Shown here one piece after another: positions 12,161-21,929 of a stretch of 64,000 bases of DNA. The DNA lies in the NCBI RefSeq assembly GCF_954871325.1, contig NC_088778.1, forward strand, positions 434,001-498,000, given 5' to 3'. The notes beneath the pieces were generated by a model that was given only the letters and a program-made list of their open reading frames with translations, was not told the origin of the DNA and did not search any database. Origin of the DNA: Gordionus sp. m RMFG-2023 (lineage: Eukaryota; Nematomorpha; Gordioida; Chordodea; Parachordodidae). A program made the position numbers and the translations under genes. How positions within the stretch are numbered: position 1 is the first letter of the stretch; each line of letters starts with the position of its first letter.

Positions 12161-12595
12161 TCAAAATTAAAGTTTCAATTTTGAATATTATTAGAAGCTA
12201 CAATTTATAAGTATTATGATATTTGAAACAATAAAATTATTCGTATCATTATTAATAAAAATGCATTTGAATTCATTATAGTCTAAAGAAAAAACTAATG
12301 GTTTAGGAAGCCCCTTGAAGTGTTTTGCCTACCACCGCTATTGGAGTTTCTTGGACAAAATTTCCACTTTTACAAAAAAAATAAAAAATTTCAAAAATAT
12401 GATTATATATTATTTTACGGAAAAAAAACTTGAAATATATTTTAAAATTTTTTAAAAAAAAGACACTCTTACACTGAGCGTACCAATTCATTGAATCCTT
12501 ATCGGTGATTTGTTATATACGTTTTCCCCTCAGTTTCATTTATTGATCTTTTATATTTAGCATTCGTTATTCAGCTCTATTTATCGCGATATTAT
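12161..12595. other. AT-rich DNA, no gene seen
   Basis: Only short low-complexity frames. Nothing recognised. Confidence 0.5.
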
Positions 12596-14480
12596 ATAGG
12601 GGAGTCTCTAGCTTTTACAATCTCAGGGGGCTCAACTACCCTTCATTTGCGTGACTTTGGCCCGGCTTTCGGCCAGGTTTTATTATAATATATTATACTT
12701 TTTTAAGTGAAATTTGCAAACTTTGAAACAGTTATTTCTAAATTTCACAATTTGTCATTTATAATGCTTATAAATAACGGGTAAAACAATACAAGACATT
12801 TCTAGTGATAATATTTTTTCGATACAAAATATTTCTCCATTCATTATTACAATATTAAATATTTCCGATTGCGGATATAAAAATAAATTTTTGTTTAAGG
12901 AATTACAAATGATAAAAAAAAGTTAACTTCATCAATTGTTAATGGTTTTTAAAAACCACACAAGGCAATATAATTCTTAGCAACCTACATTGACAAAAGA
13001 TTATTAAACTGATATAACCTTGTGTTAATATTTTAGACAACGTTTAATAGAATTGATTAATAAGGAAAAGTTTGTAGGCCCAACCAAATCATTAATACTT
13101 GAAGAAGAGAATATAAACGACTAATCCAAATAATATCGTGGTTGGTTTGACCTAGAAGACATTTTGGATAGATAGGCAATCGAAAAAATTATTGTGAGAT
13201 ATTAAATTTCTAAAAGATTATCTTTCATTTTAATGATATGCAATCAAACTCTCTCAGCGGCAGGAGTATCTTAGATTATATAGCCATACAAATAATAGAT
13301 GCTGGTTAATTTGCAGTTATAGCCATAACACTCACAATATAAACATATATCAGAATTTATTATGTTATATATATAAATTGATAAAACAAAAGCACTTAAA
13401 ATCTTTAGGAGAAATAATTGTGCAAATATATTGAAGCCTTGAGTTATTGAGATTGTATGGATGGCATATTAGAAATGAATCATTTTATAACTATAAAATA
13501 AGGATCAGAGTGATATGATGAAAGCAATTAGGATTTTATATATTATTGTCGCACCACCTCTAGTTGGTATATTATTATCTTAAAATAATAGTAGTTTGTA
13601 ATAATATCAAAAATATACTCGTATTAAAAATTTAACTCAAAATTGTTTTTCAAAGTAGAAGAAAATTGCTTTCTTAAAAAAAATCAAAAATAGAGAAGGA
13701 AAAAAAGTTATCTAATTAGATTACATTCATTGTGAGATGAATAATAAGTTATTTAATTTTTAATAATATTTTTTAAACAAATAGATGGCGTTAAAGAATT
13801 TCATGCAAAGTGTTACTTATATTTAATATCAAAAGCTGATTAGTAAGGTTTTATAAAATATTAACCGTAATATATTCTATAAATGTTAAATATGTCTGTA
13901 ACAGTAGCATTATTTTGTAACCAATTCTATTCAACTATATGTCTACTTACTTTTTATAAAGAAATTTCTTATACTTATTTGGACCTTAGAAATATTATTT
14001 TAAGGAGAGGCATGGTAATTAAATTTAAAAAGAAATAATATCTTTGATTATAGTAATTTTCGCTAATTACAATATTTAAACTTATTAATTTTCAATTAAT
14101 AAATGATTATATTTATTTAATTAGGGTTGTTATAAAATTATTTAAATAATAAAAGTTAATTAAACTTCAACTGTTAAAGCTAAATTAATATTTCGGTGAG
14201 TTATTGATACTATATTTTTAACACAGAATTTGATTGCAAGCTGACATAGGGAAAATAAAATTCATATGAATCAATCTAATCCTAATAATCAAAATAGTAT
14301 TCATTAAATAATAATTTAGATAGTCTTATTAATTTTTAAATAAATCAAATCTATTTATAACGCTTAATGGAATTACAAAAGAAATCGTTTAGAAGGCTGA
14401 CTAATAATTTATTTTTAGTTCAGGTGGTTATTAGGGAGCCATTAAAAAAAAATTTTTTCGCTTCAGGGTGCTATTACTGC
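12596..14480 (-). mobile_element. hAT-like non-autonomous element, degraded copy
   Basis: Matches the reverse complement of the element at 32592-34651 along its length. Shared blocks include the GC-rich CCCGGCTTTCGGCC patch (12661) and the block around AATTTGATTGCAAGCTGACA (14228). The distal 70 or so bases, including one terminal repeat, are missing near 14480, and the other end is degraded. It has one copy of the 181-bp block that is doubled in the other element. No coding frame is seen. Confidence 0.75.
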
Positions 14481-14569
14481 TATTATATTATTTTTAATCC
14501 ATTCGCGACTTATGGTATTCAGTAAAATATACCAATTATAAACGTCTTTCTGGTATAATTAAAGAGCTA

Positions 14570-16985
14570 TTCATTTGCATACAGTTTTTATGCTGACTTC
14601 AAAACACCATTGTTTGAGTCATTACATTCGCTGCTCCATAACCTGAAGGTCATTGTTCAAAATTTTAACTTCTCCACTTCTCTTTATGTCTTCTTCACAA
14701 ATCTGTCCTTCATGTCTGATATATTAGTACATGTTATAAATGATGGTGGTTTTCAAGTTCATTAACCGTATTCATTCAGATGTCCACATTCTGGCTTTGC
14801 TCCGCTGTCTCTAGTCAGTCAATCAATTATTCTTCCAGAAAATTTTGTTCCTCCTCTTCACATTTAAATTCCTGTTTCTCAGACTTTTTTTTCTTTACTA
14901 TTCCAAACCAAATATCATTTCAAGGATACCCAAAGGTATAAGATTACTTTAAATCTTTTGCTGATTGAGTATCCTCCATATTGCCAAACTTTAGCAATGA
15001 TTAGAATGTCTAAAATTCCTTTTCTATGTATATAATTCCTTAAGAATGCCAGACAAAATTTCACATAAATCCCTAACTCAGCAAATTAAGGAGGTTGCAT
15101 CCATTATTGCCCCTCATCTCCAAGAACACCAAGAACACGTGAAGCCATCGCTTGTCAAAAACAAAATAGATTGATATCAACACATGACTCTCTATCCGAG
15201 ACTTTCTAAGACACATATAGTAAGCTCTGTCAAAATCACCCTACTGCAACCATTACCCCAATATCTCCTCAAGAAGAAGTGAGGAAGGTCATCCTTTCCT
15301 ACCATCAAGATTCAGCCCATGGTTTTAATGGTATCCGCCTTATATTCCTTCTGGGCATCACGTTCCCCTCGATATGCTCACAAACTCCCATTCTTACCAA
15401 AACAACAACCTTCGCAATAAAATTTTACCTAGCTTTGTTTCTCCTATCCTTTTGGGTGCTAGGCTAATTGCACTCCAAAACCCCAATGATGATACTAGAT
15501 CAATTGCAATAGGTTCTACCTTTCGCCGCTTAGTTGCCAAGATGATATCTTCTCGAATAATCATGTCTCCTAAACTCTTTCCAACTTGGTTTTGGAATCC
15601 CTGGTGGCTGTGAAGCTATTTTAAATTTAACTAGAATGCATTTAAAAAATCAGCCTTCCAATGGGTCTTTAGTCAAAAGGACTTCTCCAATGCATATAAT
15701 ACATTTTTTCGCAATTCTTGCCTCTGTTCCTCTTGTACTCTTTACCTCGGCTACATCTTTTTTCATTCTTCTTATCATCTATCTTTTACCCTACAATTCG
15801 ATATTTATAAAATTCCATCCATTGAGGGCATGCAACAGGGTGATCCTCTTGAATCTTTATCTTTCTGCTTGGGTATCAACGACATCATTAAATCCATTAA
15901 CTCAATGTGTTTATTATTCTTTCATGGCTTGGACTGATGACGACATCATCCTTAGTAAATCTAAAGACGAAATCATTAAGGTGTGAATTTAGTCAAGGAA
16001 GCTTGGAGCTTTTAGATGAACTCTTTATCAACTAGAAATCCGAATTTGTCCCTATCAAATCAATTGAAACTAATTCACACAACTTCAAACTGTCCACCCA
16101 AAAGGATAAATCATTTAGTCTCCTGTTGGGGGTAACACGGCAACATTTTCCTTCCTTCCTTCCACTCTTGATATGCTTTTTGAGTTTTCTCCTCCCATAA
16201 AACCTTTTTCCTCTTGAAAAATTTCTTTAATATTCCTCCTATCCTATGTGCGCTACGATCAACTCCTTTTAAATATCCCTTCCATGCAATTATCTGACCG
16301 TCCATTATTCTCCTCGCTGTATATTGGATCTGGTCATGAGTTTCTTGAAGCCATTCCCTCAGTTAATTTACAATCACAACCAAACTAAAATGAGGTCACT
16401 TACTTCATTGGTATTCGTTTCTGTTTAACAACCCAACCTCACACATGTTTTAGTTGCAGTTCTGCCGCTGAGGGTAATGGAATACATAGCCTCTATTGTC
16501 GTTCTTGTAAAAGTCGAATTGTTAGACATAATTTATGTAATTTTATTATCTATAGAGCTTTGAGATCAGCTCAAGTTCCGTCTATTTTTGTGACTTCTGG
16601 TCTTTTTAGGTCTAATGGGTAATGTCATGATGGGATCTGAAATTCCTTGGAAGCGTGGTCAATTCCTGTTCAGGGAATGCTCGTGCATTGATCCTTTGGC
16701 TCCAGCCAATCAAACACTTATCACATTCTCAAGAAGTAACCAATAGCAAATTATTTTGAAATTTCGCAAGAATACATATATATTCCCATAATTTTTACCC
16801 ACCTTAACAACCTTTGGGAATCATGCATCATCCTTTTTCAAGGAACTTGACTCGCACATTCGTAAACTTACGGAAGAACCTCTAGAAGACTTTCTCTTGA
16901 GACAAGGACTCGTGTCATAGCTATTCACAAGGCTGATCACATTAGTTTCATGGGTAGCCTCATCCCACGTGATCATTATTTTTAA
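14570..16985 (+). mobile_element. Degenerate LINE (non-LTR retrotransposon)
   Basis: Translated pieces in shifting frames match reverse-transcriptase landmarks in order. These are EEVRKVILSYHQDSAHGFNG (about 15279), RSIAIGSTFRRLVAKM (about 15502), GGCEAILNLTRMHL (about 15603), QQGDPLESLSFCLGIND (about 15832), HEFLEAIPSVNLQ (about 16335), a Cys-rich knuckle (CFSC then H and C, about 16448), and a closing EEPLEDFLLRQ block (about 16870). Several frame changes and stops show it is dead. It belongs to the same family as the minus-strand fragment at 6800-7795. The clade cannot be fixed by eye. The left boundary is approximate. Confidence 0.85.
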
Positions 16986-17465
16986 CATCAATATATGTTG
17001 TGCGTGTTGTGAAATTTTAGTGTTTTTTTAATTGTATACTTATATCTTATAAATATTATATATATTCTCGCGCTTATAATTTATAATAATCAAAATAACA
17101 ATTGATTATTTAATATTTCAAAGATATTCAAAAATTAAAATTTTTTATATCTATATTTTTTAAAAAAAATATTTATATTTCTTAAAAAAATGTTTTGTAA
17201 AGCGCCTTTTTATAATTCAGTTTTAGGTATCTATTCTTGATTGTTTTTTATAATCTCTAAGAAAAACAGAAGAGCTATAACCGGTTCAACTAGCCCCAGT
17301 CTCCGCTATATATTATAGCTAGGTAAGAGGAGTGTAATTATTTCTAGCTATAAAATTGATAAAGGGGAAAAACATGAAAATAGAATTTAGGAGGAAAGGA
17401 TAGAAGGATATCTAAAAAAGAAAAATAGTTAATTAAAAAACGAGGAAGGAGAAGGAAAGAAAGGA
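16986..17465. other. AT-rich DNA, no gene seen
   Basis: Nothing recognised between the LINE end and the minisatellite. Confidence 0.5.
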
Positions 17466-17475
17466 TATAATGAGG

Positions 17476-17676
17476 CACGGAAGATTATTCTATGGAAGAT
17501 TATTCTATGGAAGATTATTCTATGGAAGTTCTATGGAAGATTATTCTATGGAAGATTATTCTATGGAAGTTTATTCTATGGAAGATTATTCTATGGAAGA
17601 TTATTCTATGGAAGATTATTCTATGGAAGATTATTCTATGGAAGATTATTCTATGGAAGATTATTTTATGGAAGAG
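17476..17676 (+). repeat. 15-bp minisatellite
   Basis: About 13 units of GGAAGATTATTCTAT, with a few variant units. Because 15 is a multiple of three, the repeat is open in several frames (for example YSMED repeats), but there is no sign that it is a gene. Confidence 0.95.
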
Positions 17677-17866
17677 ATTAAACTTAGATAGCTATTGCGA
17701 ATAATGATGGTAGCAAGTCTTTGCTGCTGAAAAATTATCATATGTTTTATGATTCTGAAAATTGTCAGATTAAAGAAAAGATAAGGCTTAAACTTTCCTA
17801 AAATTTATTTATTAAGATTTTAAAAAATTTATTTTTAAATCCAAACCACAAAGTTTTAATTTTTTT

Positions 17867-17870
<4 letters not shown>

Positions 17871-17900
<30 letters not shown>

Positions 17901-17914
17901 TTCTTTCTTTCTTT
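17871..17914 (+). repeat. CTTT microsatellite
   Basis: About ten TTTC units at the edge of the region paralogous to the GPCR copy 2 flank. Confidence 0.9.
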
Positions 17915-17984
17915 TAAAACACATTTTTCCTCTGTTGAAATATTAATATTTTTTATATCATTTTTTCGGCCAATCAATATATGA

Positions 17985-18384
17985 GGTCAATGATGCTTAC
18001 TACCTTAAGGTACTACCTATCAAATTTGAATTTTGTTCATTTTTCATTTGGATAGGCACTACCAAATATATTTATAATATTTATTTGAAAAATCGTGATT
18101 TTTGGAAAGCCTCTATGGCCTAGTAGGCAAGAGCTTGGCTTACTGATCCCATAGTCCCTGGTTCGAATCCCGGGAATGGTCATGTTTTTTTCTTAATCTA
18201 ACTTGGTGGTTCCATCCTTGGGGGATGATATATAGGAGGCCGGACTCGACCACGTGATTCCGTATTCATATATTAAATAATAAGGGTCTTATTACATTTT
18301 AATAAATTTTGGTCGTTATTTAGCAAATTAGGTTGGTATTTAAAATATTTCCATACATTCACTTGGTAGTAAGCATCATTAACA
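17985..18384 (+). mobile_element. 400-bp TIR element with tRNA-like core, copy 2
   Basis: Same family and orientation as 1104-1504 and nearly identical in sequence. It starts GGTCAATGATGCTTACTACC and ends GGTAGTAAGCATCATTAACA. An exact 9-bp duplication AATATATGA lies at 17976-17984 and 18385-18393. It interrupts sequence that is continuous at about 8680-8710 in front of GPCR copy 2, which gives an unoccupied paralogous site. Confidence 0.88.
18105..18180 (+). ncRNA. tRNA-like core of TIR element copy 2
   Basis: Carries the same A box (TGGCCTAGTAGG) and B box (GGTTCGAATCC) as the first copy, unchanged. A functional tRNA is unlikely because the anticodon arm does not fold well. Confidence 0.65.
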
Positions 18385-18393
18385 AATATATGA

Positions 18394-19144
18394 CGTAATT
18401 ATCTATATTTGGATTTAATTTCCAGTCTTGTAAATTAAGATTGGAGTCTACTAACGTTTTCCTCTGTACACTCAACGCTTCCCGCCTTCCCCTATATTTT
18501 ATTAGAGAATCGGTATAAGATTTACAAAAAAATATTTGATTATAATTTAAACAAGTTTCTCTCATATCGTATATAACAATCTCTTTTAAATAAATTTAAT
18601 TTTAAAAATATTAATATTTTTTTGTGTGGATTAAAACAGAGTTCCCCTCCCCCCCCCCCCCATTATTAAATTAAATTTTCTTTAAAAAAAAGTGTAAGTT
18701 CTATAAACTTTGATAACTAGCAAATATATATTAAGGTTTAGTGAAGTCAGAGTATAAAATCTTGAAAATTAGACTAATGCGAGCTGGTCAATCCCATAGC
18801 TTCATTATCCAGCGAAAGGTGGACCTATATTCCCAAAATGGCATTCATGTTAAATAACATATGCTCAACCTATAACCATTTATCGGTTAAATTACGTTAT
18901 AAATTTCTAAAAATAATAATATCCCATCATCATGTTAAATAAGATATTTTTTTTAAAAATAACATACAAATCATTATTTTAGAAAGAAATAAACTATTTT
19001 ATTTTATAATTTTAAATAATATAAAATAAAACTTTTATTTCTTACTTTATAAATTAAAACAATTTATAATTCCTTCTATTCTTACGAGTTCCGCTAAAAT
19101 CCCTAATGATAAATAATAATAAATTATTAAAAGAATAAATACTA
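18394..19144 (+). other. Upstream flank of GPCR copy 3
   Basis: Non-coding and paralogous to about 8700-9971. It includes a poly-C run (about 18647-18660). A stop codon (TAA, 19136-19138) lies in frame three codons before the GPCR start, so the reading frame does not extend upstream without splicing. Confidence 0.6.
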
Positions 19145-20488
19145 ATGTACATCCTAATTCCATACACTATAGTCGTAATATTGGTGGGTTGCTTACTCAA
19201 CGGCATGGCATTCGTGGCTTTCACATTCCGTGGTAACAAAACGGGATTCAAATCCAATAATGCCAATTACAATCTATATTTGGGGGCCTTGTCAATCTGG
19301 GACACCTGCACTTTAATCTTCAACTTCGCTGTGGGTGTCATGAGGGCTTTATCCCCAAAAGTCAACGCCTTCTATATGCGTACGCCGATACTGTGTTCGT
19401 CCGATGGGGTAGTTGTCGAATTTTTCAACCTCCAATCAGCTTGGACCATCGTATCCTTTTCGGTCGAGCGACTTCTGACTACATACCTACCTTTCAAGTT
19501 CACTCCTAAGAATCAAGAACCTAGGTTTTTCAAAGTCATGACCTATTTCTTTATCACCAACCTGTTTTTCTCTAGTTTGAAGCTCCTGGTGAGTGGGTTC
19601 GAAGGCAACAGTGCGTTCGGATATCCGGGATGCAAAAGAATCAACATTATTGGCGGAACAACTACGAAACCGTTCAACTCGAATGGTTACAATTATAGCC
19701 ATCAACATGGTAATTACACGTTAAGGGCCCCTCGCGTGATGTCAGCGGATTTTAACTTTAAGGCGATCTTGTACATCTTAGTTGGCCTCAACACCTGGTT
19801 GCCAGTTATCTGTGTGTTAACTTGCAATATACTGATAGTGAGAAAAATATGGAGTAATCGTAATAGAATCCACCCGCCTATTGGTACGCCCGTTGGAATT
19901 AATACGGTAGCCAGGCTACCGAACTCCACTATAACGACCGATAATCCTACATCCGTAACCTCTTTACCCAACCAGGTTCAACAACCCGTCCAAACAAATG
20001 TAAAAGAGAACAAGGCAGTTCCGAATGAAGGTGAGGATAATTGCGGACGTTCCAATTGCGATACCGAACTGGGTAAAGAGCCAGATGTAATTGGACATTC
20101 AGTAGCCTTGCCCAAGTCATTCTTGAACCCGCTTCTGAAAGTGAAGGAGATTTTGTTTAATCGCGGAAAGGGGGTAAAAACAGTAGCCTCGAGTTCTTCT
20201 ACCAAGGAGTCCCGAGCGACCAAACTTCTGCTACTGGTTTCGACGGCCCATCTGATATCCATAACCCCACTAGGCGTCTCGCAAATTTTAGAGTTGGTGT
20301 GGAGTACGTCCCCATTTTTCACGCAATTCGTCAAGGCGCACCCCGACATTCTCGCCAACACCAAAAAGGCGAGGATAATCCTTTTCGCTTTGTACCAATT
20401 GACGTTCGCCACTAATTTCATATGGTATCTCATTTTTCCGTCGAACAAATCTTTCAGGCGTTTTCCGTGCCCTGCAAAATGTTTTTAA
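19145..20488 (+). CDS. Class A (rhodopsin-like) GPCR, cluster copy 3, intact
   Basis: A plasma-membrane receptor of 447 residues in one uninterrupted exon. TM1 starts almost at the N-terminus and contains Asn19 (LLNG). TM2 has Asp53 (SIWD). Cys84 before TM3 can pair with Cys163 in the second extracellular loop. The DRY position reads E108-R109-L. The same loop has two N-glycosylation sequons (N183-Y-S, N190-Y-T). TM5 has Pro220 (WLPVICVLTC). The third intracellular loop is long (about 115 residues, Asn/Thr/Pro-rich). TM6 ends SITPLG and TM7 has NFxxY followed by a short basic tail. The style resembles invertebrate peptide receptors (FMRFamide-receptor type), but the ligand is unknown. The extracellular N-terminus is nearly absent, so a separate 5' exon or a truncated start is possible. 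It is the only copy of the three with a full open frame. Confidence 0.9.
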   Translation: MYILIPYTIVVILVGCLLNGMAFVAFTFRGNKTGFKSNNANYNLYLGALSIWDTCTLIFNFAVGVMRALSPKVNAFYMRTPILCSSDGVVVEFFNLQSAWTIVSFSVERLLTTYLPFKFTPKNQEPRFFKVMTYFFITNLFFSSLKLLVSGFEGNSAFGYPGCKRINIIGGTTTKPFNSNGYNYSHQHGNYTLRAPRVMSADFNFKAILYILVGLNTWLPVICVLTCNILIVRKIWSNRNRIHPPIGTPVGINTVARLPNSTITTDNPTSVTSLPNQVQQPVQTNVKENKAVPNEGEDNCGRSNCDTELGKEPDVIGHSVALPKSFLNPLLKVKEILFNRGKGVKTVASSSSTKESRATKLLLLVSTAHLISITPLGVSQILELVWSTSPFFTQFVKAHPDILANTKKARIILFALYQLTFATNFIWYLIFPSNKSFRRFPCPAKCF

Positions 20489-20830
20489 AATTATTATATA
20501 TGTTTAAAATCATATCTTTCTTAATATATTGAAAATTACACTTTCGAAAATTTAATTAAATTGTCAACATTTTTCAACGCATATAACCTGCTTCAAATTA
20601 AAATGACAATTCTTTTTTTTTGTAGTTAGTAATCGATTATGTTATTTTCTAAATTAGTATAAAAGGTAGATTTTATTAGACTTTTCTAAATATAATTGTG
20701 AAGGATTTATAACACAAATCACACTTTAAAGATGAATAACATTCTAAAAAAAAATTTTTTATTCATACGGTCTACTAGGGGAAAACCTGGGCACAATGGT
20801 TTTAAGGGGCACGTGACTTTCAATCCAATC
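20489..20830. other. AT-rich DNA downstream of GPCR copy 3
   Basis: No gene and no clear AATAAA directly after the stop. Nothing else recognised. Confidence 0.5.
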
Positions 20831-20832
20831 AA

Positions 20833-20833
20833 A

Positions 20834-20885
<52 letters not shown>

Positions 20886-21163
20886 AATAAAGAAATAAAG
20901 AAATAAAGAAATAAAGAAATAAAGAAATAAAGAAATAAAGAAATAAAGAAAGCTTCTCTTCTCTTCTCTTCTCTTCTCTTCTCTTCTCTTCTCTTCTCTT
21001 CTCTTCTCTTCTCTTCTCTTCTCTTCTCTTCTCTTCTCTTCTCTTCTCTTCTCTTCTCTTCTTCTTTCTCTTCTTCTTCTTCTTCTCTTCTCTTCTCTTC
21101 TCTTCTCTTCTCTTCTCTTCTCTTCTTCTCTTCTCTTCTCTTTCTTTCTTTCTTTTCTTTCTT
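20833..21163 (+). repeat. Compound microsatellite: GAAA, AAATAAAG, then CTTCT
   Basis: The plus strand is purine-rich for about 118 bp (GAAA and AAATAAAG units) and then switches abruptly to pyrimidine-rich CTTCT/CTTTC units for about 210 bp. Frames through it (KERKERK and the like) are repeat artefacts. Confidence 0.95.
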
Positions 21164-21898
21164 TCATTCTTATTTTAAAATTAATTAGGTTACTTTAAGT
21201 TTAATCTTAACAACTATTTTTCATTATTTCAGCACATTCTAATTTTAAACTTTAATCCTTATATATAAAAAAAAGAAGATATTTCATTAATAACAAAAAA
21301 ATATTTTATAATATTTTAATATTATTAGTTGCCTCTTTTGCTGGCTGTCCTAAACGTGTTAAAAATTATGATTTACTTTCATGAAAAGTTACATATATTT
21401 ATGTATATGTATATACCCTGAATCATATCAGAATTAGCGGCGTAAAAAAATTCCTAAAAATAATTTTACATAAATTTACCAAAGAAAAAACCCCAAATTT
21501 CAGATTTTCTTTAAAAAGGAGTTAGCTTCTGGCTGGCAAGTCAAATAAGGCGCATTGATATAAAAAAAACGGCGGAATTAGAATTTAAGAACTATTGGAA
21601 TAATTATTTTTGAACAGTGAATTACAAATGGATACAAATATCGCTGGTACCTGAATGCCATTTTTCTATCATTAAAATCTTTCTAACATCTCAAAATTTT
21701 TGTTTGGGAGAAGTATGGTTAACACTTACCCCGCCTCTTTTAGCGCTGAAGACTGTCAGCTTGAGCATTTACGGAGCTGTATATATAATACCATAGTTTT
21801 GCCGCCAACCATCAATACATTCATATATTTTTACCATAAGGATGGCATATTTATGAGGTTTGGATTTTTTTTTATTTTATTGAATAAAACAGCGTATT

Positions 21899-21929
<31 letters not shown>

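Noticed and set aside
17470-17704. YSMED/KIILW repeat protein
   Set aside because: Open in two frames because the unit is 15 bp. No start context, splice context or homology.
19487-20448. Minus-strand frames of 73, 85 and 156 codons
   Set aside because: They are antisense shadows of the intact GPCR and have no domain of their own.
20829-21167. Long minus-strand frame rich in KERREE and FFLS repeats
   Set aside because: It is only a translation of the microsatellite. The same applies to frames over 25765-26156, 51846-52186, 57198-57436 and 59998-60361.
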